The position numbers were made by a program, and so were the translations under genes. Source: Oceanospirillum maris DSM 6286 (GTDB lineage: Bacteria; Pseudomonadota; Gammaproteobacteria; Pseudomonadales; Halomonadaceae). Taken from it: a DNA stretch of 64,000 bases. The DNA lies in the NCBI RefSeq assembly GCF_000422865.1, contig NZ_AUGW01000003.1, positions 186,001 through 250,000 on the forward strand. Reading direction: 5' to 3'. Every line of letters starts with the position of its first letter. Positions within the stretch are counted from its first letter, which is position 1. Under the pieces are notes generated by a model, which was given only the letters and a program-made list of their open reading frames with translations, was not told the origin of the DNA and made no database searches. Below, one piece after another: positions 53,565 to 60,580 of this stretch.

Positions 53565-54635
53565 ATGAGCACTCTGCTTCAGGTCGATAATATTGAATGT
53601 CGCTACGATCAACTCGTTATTACTCAAGAGATCAGCTTTAGCCTGAACCAAGGCGATATTTGTTGTCTGCTTGGGCCAAGCGGCTGCGGCAAGACAACGT
53701 TACTTCGAACGATAGCAGGGTTCGATCCTATCTATACCGGTGCTATTAGCCTAAATGGTGAAACCATTTCCGCACCAGACTTTATGGTGCAACCAGAAGA
53801 TCGTCGTATTGGCATGGTTTTTCAGGACTATGCACTGTTTCCGCATTTAACACTGGCTGAAAACGTTGCCTTTGGCTTGCGTAAAATGCCGGATGCTAAA
53901 CGTAAAACCCGTGTTGCAGAGATGCTGGATCTGGTTAATATGAGCGATTTGGGACACCGCTACCCCCATGAGCTTTCTGGCGGTCAACAGCAAAGGGTTG
54001 CTTTAGCCCGTGCACTAGCTCCCCGACCACAGATGATTTTGTTGGATGAGCCTTTTTCGAATCTTGATTTTGAGCTACGAAAACATCTGGGTTTAGAAGT
54101 CCGTCGCATTTTGAAAGCCCTGAATATTAGCGGTATTCTCGTCACCCATGACCAAACAGAAGCCTTCGCGATGGCTGATTACGTAGGCGTACTCAATCAG
54201 GGCCGCTTGCAGCAGTGGGACACCCCTTATAACCTTTATCACGAACCACAAAACCGCTTTGTCGCTAACTTTGTTGGGCAAGGTTATTTTATTCCCGGCA
54301 CTTTACAAAACCATACCAATGCGGCCACGGAAATAGGGGTAATCGAAGGTAATCGAGCCTACCCTTGGGAAGACGGTACACCGATTGACGCTCTGTTACG
54401 CCCTGACGATATTATCCATAACCCTCAAGGGCCGATTAAAGCAACGGTTGAGCAGTTTACGTTTAGCGGCTCCGCAACCCTGTATCGACTGAAGTTACCC
54501 TCAGGTCAAGTGGTTGAATCTATGTTCAATAGCCATGAAGAATTTAATATCGGTGATACCGTACATTTGGAAGTAAAAGCAGATCACCTGATTCTTTTTC
54601 CTCGCACTAAAGCGGAATCAGGCTCTAACTTCTAG
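53565..54635 (+). CDS. ABC transporter ATP-binding protein, FbpC/PotA type
   Basis: ATPase of an importer for ferric iron, spermidine or a similar solute. The 356-aa protein has Walker A GPSGCGKTT (37-45), Q-loop MVFQDYALFPHLTL (about 85-98), signature LSGGQQQRVALARAL (about 138-152), Walker B MILLDEPFSNLD (about 157-168) and a C-terminal TOBE/regulatory domain (about 240-356). No permease or binding-protein gene is adjacent, so it is an orphan ATPase; the argF neighbourhood is conserved in pseudomonads. AGGA is about 8 nt before the ATG. Confidence 0.88.
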   Translation: MSTLLQVDNIECRYDQLVITQEISFSLNQGDICCLLGPSGCGKTTLLRTIAGFDPIYTGAISLNGETISAPDFMVQPEDRRIGMVFQDYALFPHLTLAENVAFGLRKMPDAKRKTRVAEMLDLVNMSDLGHRYPHELSGGQQQRVALARALAPRPQMILLDEPFSNLDFELRKHLGLEVRRILKALNISGILVTHDQTEAFAMADYVGVLNQGRLQQWDTPYNLYHEPQNRFVANFVGQGYFIPGTLQNHTNAATEIGVIEGNRAYPWEDGTPIDALLRPDDIIHNPQGPIKATVEQFTFSGSATLYRLKLPSGQVVESMFNSHEEFNIGDTVHLEVKADHLILFPRTKAESGSNF

Positions 54636-54638
54636 CTT

Positions 54639-55151
54639 CTAACTAGCAATGGTTTCTTTCTTTTCTGGCTCCAAATGGCCCAGAGCCTCGGAGCCAGACG
54701 CTACCGCACGCTGCTTGCGGCGGATATAAAGCGTTCGCATCACCCGAGCAACCAACTCACCGTTATCATCTCGAATTTGCACCTCAAACTGTGGCAGGTA
54801 TTTTTCACCCTTTGCTGTTTTTTCACGAATATCCTGCAACATCTCTGGAGTTACATTAAATTCCGTGCGAACCGTTGACCGCCCCGGCTTAATATAATCA
54901 ATATGCGCCGCCTTATCCCAAACCACATAGTCTCGCCCTAGGCTTTCAGAGAGCATCAACATGTAAAAAGGGTCGGTCATTGAATAAAGAGAGCCACCAT
55001 AATGCACACCGACATAATTGCGGTTATACCAACGCAGCTTCATGCGAATACGCGCATAGGAAAAATCCTTGGCTAATACTTCCACTTTAACGCCAGCGCC
55101 AAGAAGCGGTGGCCAAAGGGATATTCCCCACTTTAAGAATGCTGCCTTCAC
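54639..55151 (-). CDS. DUF4442 hotdog-fold protein, possible acyl-CoA thioesterase
   Basis: Predicted hotdog-fold thioesterase-like protein. The 170-aa product contains WYNRNYVGVHYGGSLYSMTD (about 41-60), a typical DUF4442 sequence, then KAAHIDYIKPGRSTVRTEF and a charged C-terminal tail. Start is GTG at 55151, preceded by AAGG at about 10 nt. A perfect 24-bp palindrome with a PsrA-type core lies 28 nt upstream, pointing to regulation by fatty acids. Activity has not been established for the domain, so thioesterase is inferred. It is convergent with the ABC ATPase gene. Confidence 0.82.
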   Translation of the reverse strand: MKAAFLKWGISLWPPLLGAGVKVEVLAKDFSYARIRMKLRWYNRNYVGVHYGGSLYSMTDPFYMLMLSESLGRDYVVWDKAAHIDYIKPGRSTVRTEFNVTPEMLQDIREKTAKGEKYLPQFEVQIRDDNGELVARVMRTLYIRRKQRAVASGSEALGHLEPEKKETIAS

Positions 55152-55178
55152 AATAGGATTACCTTATAGCTAGAACTA

Positions 55179-55202
55179 AATATCAAACGATCGTTTGATA
55201 TT
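55179..55202 (-). promoter_or_regulatory. Perfect 24-bp palindrome with PsrA-type core upstream of the DUF4442 gene
   Basis: AATATCAAACGA followed by its exact complement TCGTTTGATATT. The core CAAAC-GATC-GTTTG (55184-55197) is the (C/G)AAAC-N2-4-GTTT(G/C) operator known for PsrA, a TetR-family fatty-acid sensor. It lies 28 nt before the gene start. Confidence 0.75.
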
Positions 55203-55212
55203 AAAACAGAAA

Positions 55213-55241
55213 CAAAAAAAGGAAGGCAAGCCTTCCTTTTT
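55213..55241. terminator. Terminator downstream of the 114-aa protein gene
   Basis: GGAAGG (55221-55226), loop CAAG, CCTTCC (55231-55236), flanked by A7 and T5, so functional in both directions in principle. It lies 22 nt past the stop of the minus-strand 114-aa gene. Confidence 0.88.
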
Positions 55242-55263
55242 AAAAATCAGATTAATTCAGCTA

Positions 55264-55608
55264 TTAGCTTTTAATATCAAGCAAATTACCCAATGACGCC
55301 TGATTGGTTCTTACTTCAGACTGCTTAAGCAACGAATCATTGCCTTGATCCTGAACACTGTTGTAAGTTTTTTGCTGTTCGACAGTTTCCACTGCCCGGT
55401 TAACCTGATCGCTCGGTGCGGAACTGATGGCAACACCACCTTTCACAGCATCGGCAGCAGTAATACCAGCACTAGAAGTTGGCTGAGTAGAACCGCCCTC
55501 TTCTTGTCGACTTTCACTCGCAGCATCTAGCCGTTGCTGAGCCTGATTGTTTGTACCGGCAATCTGACGGTTCGCCAGAGTGACCTGTGAAACAGATGAT
55601 TCAATCAT
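55264..55608 (-). CDS. Hypothetical low-complexity protein, 114 aa
   Basis: Not recognised. The product begins MIESSVSQVTLANRQIAG, is rich in Ser, Gln, Asn, Ala and Thr and has no hydrophobic segment, cysteine or signal peptide. That suggests a flexible cytosolic or secreted protein. GGGAGG stands 6 nt before the ATG, a strong RBS, and a terminator closes the gene, so it is likely expressed. A large inverted repeat sits in the leader just before the RBS. Confidence 0.7.
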   Translation of the reverse strand: MIESSVSQVTLANRQIAGTNNQAQQRLDAASESRQEEGGSTQPTSSAGITAADAVKGGVAISSAPSDQVNRAVETVEQQKTYNSVQDQGNDSLLKQSEVRTNQASLGNLLDIKS

Positions 55609-55633
55609 GTTGGCCTCCCAGAAGAAAAAATTA

Positions 55634-55678
55634 AACCCATGTGAGTATCAAGTAAGACTACGGATACAGACATGGGTT
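55634..55678 (-). ncRNA. Structured leader or terminator hairpin upstream of the 114-aa gene
   Basis: On the minus strand AACCCATGT, CT, GTATC, a 13-nt loop, GATAC, TC, ACATGGGTT: outer arms of 9 bp and inner arms of 5 bp. TAATTTTTTC follows and then, within about 20 nt, the RBS of the next gene. It can be the terminator of the preceding 34-aa gene, or an attenuator of the 114-aa gene. Confidence 0.5.
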
Positions 55679-55732
55679 CAATATAGCCTCTAACTCAAGC
55701 TTCCGAAAGGAAGTATTAGAAATAAATTATGT

Positions 55733-55837
55733 TTATTTAGGCTTATCATTTTTAATAAAGTAGATTAAACCGCCAAAAAACGCGATTGCTCCGCCAATTA
55801 CCAGCAGGCTGGCGAATACAGCATCATCCATATACAT
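55733..55837 (-). CDS. Small single-pass membrane protein, 34 aa
   Basis: Not recognised. The product starts MYMDDAVFASLLVIGGAIAF and ends FIKNDKPK, giving one hydrophobic helix (about 7-28) with an acidic outer end and a basic inner end. A strong GAGG lies 8 nt before the ATG. The topology resembles small subunits such as CydX/CcoS-type or other respiratory-complex helices, but no partner gene is nearby. Transcription direction equals that of the 114-aa gene 124 nt downstream. Confidence 0.65.
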   Translation of the reverse strand: MYMDDAVFASLLVIGGAIAFFGGLIYFIKNDKPK

Positions 55838-56048
55838 AGTCAGCACCTCAAAGGGTTTGTTTCGCAATAAACTGAGTCCAGACTAACAAGCGATGAAGAG
55901 ATAAACCCTGCCCTAGATCAAGTGAATTAGCGCTCCAACATATAGTCCTATTAAGCTTGTGACCCGCGTCAATAAACCGCAGTTACGGGCCAAAAGAAGT
56001 AGCCGTTAACGGTTTTATCATCTACGGCTTAAACAAGCCTGCTACCCC

Positions 56049-56804
56049 TTAATTTGAGGTCCGCTGTATTTGATCTTGAATAAACAAACCTATCGCTTCA
56101 AGCTCTGCCATACACACTTCATGCATCATAGGATAAGCCTGCCATTGGGAGCGTCCTGCTAGGGCTCGCGTTATCTCTACAGCTTTTTTACCCATACTGA
56201 AAGGCACAACATCATCCTGAGAGCCATGCCCATGCCAGAAAATCAGTTGATTTAACTCTAGGTGAGGCATATCAACAGGAAGCGCAACATAAGTCGATAA
56301 TGCCAAAACCGCTGCGGGTTTGGTCGGAGTCTTTTTAGTCGAAGCCTTTATATTGGCTGCCGTATTATCAACAATTTCATCCGAAGCGTTCCCTACAGAA
56401 TAACGCCCCCCATTAAGAGCCGCTTCTAACACAACAGCACCACCTTGAGAAAAGCCGACCCAGAAGATTCGCTCCTCCGGAATCCCATCATCAATCTGGG
56501 CTTGCGTTAGTTCATGTAAGCCCTGAGCCGCTTCATAAAGATGCTCCGGTACAATTTCACGTTCAGGTAACATTTTTAAAATGTCATACCATGCGGGCAT
56601 CGCCCAGCCGCCATTAACGGTAACAGGCCTCTCAGGAGCCTGCGGGAAAAGAAAGCGTACCCGAGCATCATCGGGCAATTTTAGATGCGGAACTGCTGGA
56701 ATAAAATCATCGGCACTAGCGCCCAGTCCATGCAACCAGATAACACAAGTATCCGGCTTAGGTGATGTTTCAAGCGATTTTAAACCTAATGTAAAAAGAT
56801 CCAT
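56049..56804 (-). CDS. Alpha/beta-hydrolase carboxylesterase
   Basis: Serine hydrolase of the phospholipase/carboxylesterase family (YpfH/EstB-like). The 251-aa protein has VIWLHGLGASADDFIPAV (about 21-38), the nucleophile elbow VGFSQGGAVVLEA (about 117-129), an Asp in GSQDDVVPFSMG (about 204-215) and a terminal His in YPMMHEVCMAEL (about 232-243). An insert of about 25 residues rich in Lys/Thr/Ala separates the elbow from the acid. No signal peptide, so probably cytosolic. Confidence 0.9.
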   Translation of the reverse strand: MDLFTLGLKSLETSPKPDTCVIWLHGLGASADDFIPAVPHLKLPDDARVRFLFPQAPERPVTVNGGWAMPAWYDILKMLPEREIVPEHLYEAAQGLHELTQAQIDDGIPEERIFWVGFSQGGAVVLEAALNGGRYSVGNASDEIVDNTAANIKASTKKTPTKPAAVLALSTYVALPVDMPHLELNQLIFWHGHGSQDDVVPFSMGKKAVEITRALAGRSQWQAYPMMHEVCMAELEAIGLFIQDQIQRTSN

Positions 56805-57033
56805 GACAGCCTTCTCAAGAGTTACGTTAATAAAATTATATTCTTACATAGCGGTATAGAGGAAACGGTATCAAGCCCTAACAATCAAGCCCTAAAAAAT
56901 AGACTAATAAAGACAATTCTGATATTGATTTTATTGATTAATCCCACTATTTTTAAGATATCTTTGAAAACATGACGTATTTTCTTTATGCTTCCGCTTC
57001 TGTGCGCCATTCAATCCAGCCAGACTTAATGCC

Positions 57034-57828
57034 ATGCCTAAGCTGCTCGTCCATATTATTCTTCTTATCGGAAGCCTTTTGCTATCTGCCTGCAGTAGTT
57101 CGCCCTATGGGCCAGCAACAAGCAAGGTGCATTTAGTCAGGCTTGGGGAAACCTTCTACAGTATTGCCCGTCGCTACGATGTTGATCTTGAAACCCTTGC
57201 CCGCTACAACCCTAAAGTCGTACCTCATCGGCTAAAAGCCGGTACAGAGCTGCAAATCCCTGCCCGTGGCGTCGTTGCGCAAAAGCCCAGTATTCAATAC
57301 ACCGTGCAAAGAGGCGATACCCTAAGCAGTATTTCTGATCATTTTGCTACCCCCCTTGGCGATCTAAAACAAAGCAACCCAGGTATTGACCATGACCGTC
57401 TGTTTCCGGGTCAGAACCTCATTATTGCCGTTGGTACTCGCCGTGCTGCAACAGGCTATATTTGGCCGATTAGTAGCCCTCAACTGATTAGCGGCTTTGG
57501 TGAAGAAAACTGGGGCTTGCAAAAAGGGGTAAACTTACGAGCAAAACAGGGGCAAACAGTATTCGCGGCTAAAGGAGGCTCTATCAGCTTTGCAGGGGAA
57601 ATGAGAAGTCTCGGCAAGGTTATTATTATTCAGCATCCAAACGATCAGCAAACCGTTTATGCCAGCTGTGAAGCTCTCGTCGTTAAAACCGGCGATCGCG
57701 TGAAAAAACAGCAACCCATCGCTACTGTTGGTTTTAATACTTTGGTTAACGAAGCAGCCTTACATTTCCAGTTCCGAGACAGGGGCGCCCCCCTGCCACC
57801 AGAAAATTACCTACCAATCATTGAATAA
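57034..57828 (+). CDS. LysM and degenerate LytM (M23) domain lipoprotein, NlpD-like
   Basis: Predicted cell-envelope lipoprotein that binds peptidoglycan and probably activates amidases. The 264-aa precursor has a lipobox LLLSAC with Cys20, two LysM repeats (about 32-76 and 88-132) and a C-terminal LytM domain (about 150-260). The metallopeptidase residues are absent: the HxxxD site reads QKGVN, the second His site YASC and the HLH site ALH. The enzyme is therefore expected to be inactive, like the activators NlpD and EnvC. The RBS is weak. It is convergent with the eIF-2B-like gene. Confidence 0.9.
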   Translation: MPKLLVHIILLIGSLLLSACSSSPYGPATSKVHLVRLGETFYSIARRYDVDLETLARYNPKVVPHRLKAGTELQIPARGVVAQKPSIQYTVQRGDTLSSISDHFATPLGDLKQSNPGIDHDRLFPGQNLIIAVGTRRAATGYIWPISSPQLISGFGEENWGLQKGVNLRAKQGQTVFAAKGGSISFAGEMRSLGKVIIIQHPNDQQTVYASCEALVVKTGDRVKKQQPIATVGFNTLVNEAALHFQFRDRGAPLPPENYLPIIE

Positions 57829-57834
57829 ACCTTT

Positions 57835-58776
57835 CTAGCTCTTCTGACGCTTGGCAATAGCATCCTGTAGGAAGCCTGCAGGCATCGCTTTGGAAGCCTG
57901 GGAGAAATCCGTTCGCGCGCCAGCTTCATCAACCCAGCAACTGATAAGTCGTGACGGCGTCACATCAAAATAGATATTTCGAGGATGAATAAACTCAATG
58001 GCAGGCAGTTGTAGCTCATCCGTTTCCATCTCTTCCAGTTCAATCTCATCCGCACGTCGACGACTATGCTTAAAGCTCTCTGCCACGAAAAAGACTGGAA
58101 CAGCATGATCACGAGCCGCTAACGCAACCAAATACGTACCCGCTTTATTCACTACAGAACCATCATCAAGCACGCTGTCGGCACCCAATAGAACAACATC
58201 CGCTTGATTGATAAAGCAGCCTAGCTGAGCTTCTGTAATGTAGGTAGTTTCTATTTTCATCTCCGACAAGGCACGAGCTAACCGACGCCCTTCAATACCG
58301 GGACGCGCCTCCGTAATAATCACACGGCAATCTGCCGTTTGCATCGTCTCAAGAATGGCTAACACCGTGGTACTGTAGCTATGGGTTAAAATCACGCTTC
58401 CCGGTGGAATCTGGGGACTCACCGCCTGAACAATCGCCTTACCCGCTTGCAAAGACATCTTCTGCAGCATTTCAGCCTGTTCAATGCCGTATTCTCGGGC
58501 AGCATCCATTGTATCCTGCGGCATATTTTCCAACTGCTCAATCCAACGCTGCATAACATTCCACAACACAGCCATACTAGGCCGAGCCAACTGCATCTGC
58601 ATTGCCAGATCCAGTAGTTCACTTTTCAAATCAGTGGGGCTATCAGCATCACAAGTATTGGAATACTCTTTAAGATCTTCAAGGGCACTGCGAGACAGCT
58701 CACTACCGCCTTTACGCACATCTTCTTTTGCCGCACGAATGCGACGTTCCTTGAACTGGTCATTATTGATATACAT
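57835..58776 (-). CDS. eIF-2B/ribose-1,5-bisphosphate isomerase-like protein
   Basis: Member of the eIF-2B alpha/beta/delta-like superfamily; in prokaryotes these include sugar-phosphate isomerases rather than translation factors. The 313-aa protein shows ILTHSYSTTVLAILET (about 128-143), ARPGIEGRRLARALSE (about 154-169), VLLGADSVLDDGSVVNKAGT (about 194-213) and PVFFVAESFKHS. AAGGA lies 11-15 nt before the ATG. Its stop comes 7 nt from the stop of the LysM lipoprotein gene. The exact substrate is not readable. Confidence 0.82.
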   Translation of the reverse strand: MYINNDQFKERRIRAAKEDVRKGGSELSRSALEDLKEYSNTCDADSPTDLKSELLDLAMQMQLARPSMAVLWNVMQRWIEQLENMPQDTMDAAREYGIEQAEMLQKMSLQAGKAIVQAVSPQIPPGSVILTHSYSTTVLAILETMQTADCRVIITEARPGIEGRRLARALSEMKIETTYITEAQLGCFINQADVVLLGADSVLDDGSVVNKAGTYLVALAARDHAVPVFFVAESFKHSRRRADEIELEEMETDELQLPAIEFIHPRNIYFDVTPSRLISCWVDEAGARTDFSQASKAMPAGFLQDAIAKRQKS

Positions 58777-58893
58777 GCTTGGATTTTATCCTTACTCAGA
58801 CGCTGACCTACAAGCTGCCTCATCTGAAAAATACGATTAAGTCTGTGCAATGATACTTATTTTCTGTCATCAGTTCTTTATCAAAAAAATAGC

Positions 58894-59523
58894 TTAACCT
58901 ATTGGAGCAAGTAGTTGTCTAAGCTGCTCTAATTTTAATACGACATCCTGGCGATCATTTCCCACTAAAGCACGAGGTGTTACCAACCAAGTGCCACCCA
59001 CAACAGGGACATTAGGTAGTGCCAGATAGTCCATCATATTGTTTAGCGTAATACCACCGGTAGGGCAAAATTGAATATCTTGCAAAGGTGCTCCCATCGC
59101 TTTTAGCAGAGCAATACCACCAGCGGCCTCTGCCGGAAAGAATTTTTGCAAGCCGAAACCATACTCTCTGGCCCGCATCGCCTCGGAAGGCGTCATAACG
59201 CCAGGAATAAAAGGGATCGGACAATCTTGAGCTGCATCCAGTAGTGCATCGGTTGCACCGGGTGAAATAACAAATCCTGCGCCAGCATCAGCGGCTTGTA
59301 CCATTTGGTCTGCAGAGAATACCGTTCCAGCACCAATAGAAAGCTCGGGGAAATATCGACAAAGATGGGCAATAATATCTAATGCTCTTGGGGTTCTCAG
59401 CGTCACTTCTAGCTGAATTAAACCTGCATCAACAAAACAACCCGCCAGCCAATCGGCTTGGGCGGTCGATTCTAAAACCAACACAGGAAGCACCCGCTGC
59501 TGGGTTAGTTGAGACAATAACAT
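58894..59523 (-). CDS. eda: KDPG/KHG aldolase
   Basis: Entner-Doudoroff aldolase cleaving 2-keto-3-deoxy-6-phosphogluconate to pyruvate and glyceraldehyde-3-phosphate. The 209-aa protein has VLPVLVLESTAQA (catalytic Glu near 18), LSIGAGTVFSADQ (about 56-68) and LQKFFPAEAAGG (Schiff-base Lys near 131). GAGGAG lies 6-7 nt before the ATG. No edd, zwf or gntR-type gene is adjacent in the window and no HexR box was seen. It may be a stand-alone copy. Confidence 0.95.
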   Translation of the reverse strand: MLLSQLTQQRVLPVLVLESTAQADWLAGCFVDAGLIQLEVTLRTPRALDIIAHLCRYFPELSIGAGTVFSADQMVQAADAGAGFVISPGATDALLDAAQDCPIPFIPGVMTPSEAMRAREYGFGLQKFFPAEAAGGIALLKAMGAPLQDIQFCPTGGITLNNMMDYLALPNVPVVGGTWLVTPRALVGNDRQDVVLKLEQLRQLLAPIG

Positions 59524-59606
59524 GGCACTCTCCTCTGGCCTCTATATTCTGCGGTCTATTTTTAGATGACTTATTTATGATCCCTGTACCAGTCTTCGAC
59601 AGGGTG

Positions 59607-59663
59607 TAACCAAGAGGTAAATAGTTAACCAAGAGATGAATAGTTAACCAAGCGGTGAATAGT
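59607..59663. repeat. Three tandem 19-nt repeats spanning the stop codon of the GGDEF gene
   Basis: Units TAACCAAGAGGTAAATAGT, TAACCAAGAGATGAATAGT and TAACCAAGCGGTGAATAGT at 59607-59625, 59626-59644 and 59645-59663. On the minus strand each unit equals the last codons of the gene (NYSPLG-stop) plus the stop. The gene ends at the first copy and two non-coding copies follow. Confidence 0.9.
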
Positions 59664-60576
59664 TAACGCAATTTCGACCCTTGTTTTTGGATTCATAAAG
59701 AGCATGGTCTGCCGCTTTAACGATCGCCCAGTCATCCAAGTCAGTCGCTAATTCATGCTCAGGAATGAGCGTGCTAAATCCAATGGATATCGTCACAACG
59801 TCATATGTGGCGTTGGGCGCATGGGCAATATTCAGCTGCTCTATGGTTTTAAGCAGCTCATCGAGCAACAAACCCGCGCCATCAATATCCGTATTAGGCA
59901 AGATAAAAGCAAACTCTTCGCCACCATATCGAGCCGCAAGGTCTGTTGGTCGTCGAGTACTGAGGTACAAAGCGGAGGCGATATTTTTGATACAGTCATC
60001 GCCCTCTATATGACCAAAGTGATCGTTGTATTTTTTAAACTCATCAATATCAATCAACACCACCGTTAAAGGTTCACGCTCACGGCGGGAGTGTTTTAAA
60101 TCTATAATCAATTGTTCATCAAAGGTGCGCCGGTTAGCCAAGCCGGTCATACTATCCGTGTGAGCAAGCTTTTCAAGTAACCGGATCACGCGATGGTAAT
60201 CTAAATGAGTCTGAACCCGGGCTGCTACGACGCGTGGCTTAAGGGGTTTAACAATATAGTCAGCCCCCCCTACATCGAATACTTTTTCTTCAAACCCCAC
60301 CTCGCTATGACTCGTAATAAACAGTATGGGAATGTCTTCTGTATCAGGGCTACTTTTTAGTTTAGAGCACACTTCCAAACCGCGAATATCCGGCAGCTCT
60401 ATATCGAGCAAGATCAGATCAGGGTGACGCTCCTCTATCATGGCAAATGCTTGCCTTGCATCTGATGCAAAACGGATACGCCCAATTTTATTCAGTGCTT
60501 TGTTCAACGCCATTACAACCGAGCTGTCATCATCAATAATCAAAATATCAGCCAATGTATTCTTTGTTTTTATCAT
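59644..60576 (-). CDS. Response regulator with GGDEF diguanylate cyclase output
   Basis: Predicted phosphorylation-controlled diguanylate cyclase. The 310-aa protein starts MIKTKNTLADILIID. It has a REC domain (about 10-125; phosphoacceptor in LILLDIELPD) and a GGDEF domain (about 150-305; active site ARYGGEEFAFILP), with an RxxD inhibitory I-site (RPTD) five residues before GGEEF. The start at 60576 lies 5 nt beyond the stop of the sensor kinase gene; a longer reading overlapping it is less likely. It is co-transcribed with that kinase, the likely phosphodonor. Confidence 0.92.
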   Translation of the reverse strand: MIKTKNTLADILIIDDDSSVVMALNKALNKIGRIRFASDARQAFAMIEERHPDLILLDIELPDIRGLEVCSKLKSSPDTEDIPILFITSHSEVGFEEKVFDVGGADYIVKPLKPRVVAARVQTHLDYHRVIRLLEKLAHTDSMTGLANRRTFDEQLIIDLKHSRREREPLTVVLIDIDEFKKYNDHFGHIEGDDCIKNIASALYLSTRRPTDLAARYGGEEFAFILPNTDIDGAGLLLDELLKTIEQLNIAHAPNATYDVVTISIGFSTLIPEHELATDLDDWAIVKAADHALYESKNKGRNCVNYSPLG

Positions 60577-60580
60577 ACCG

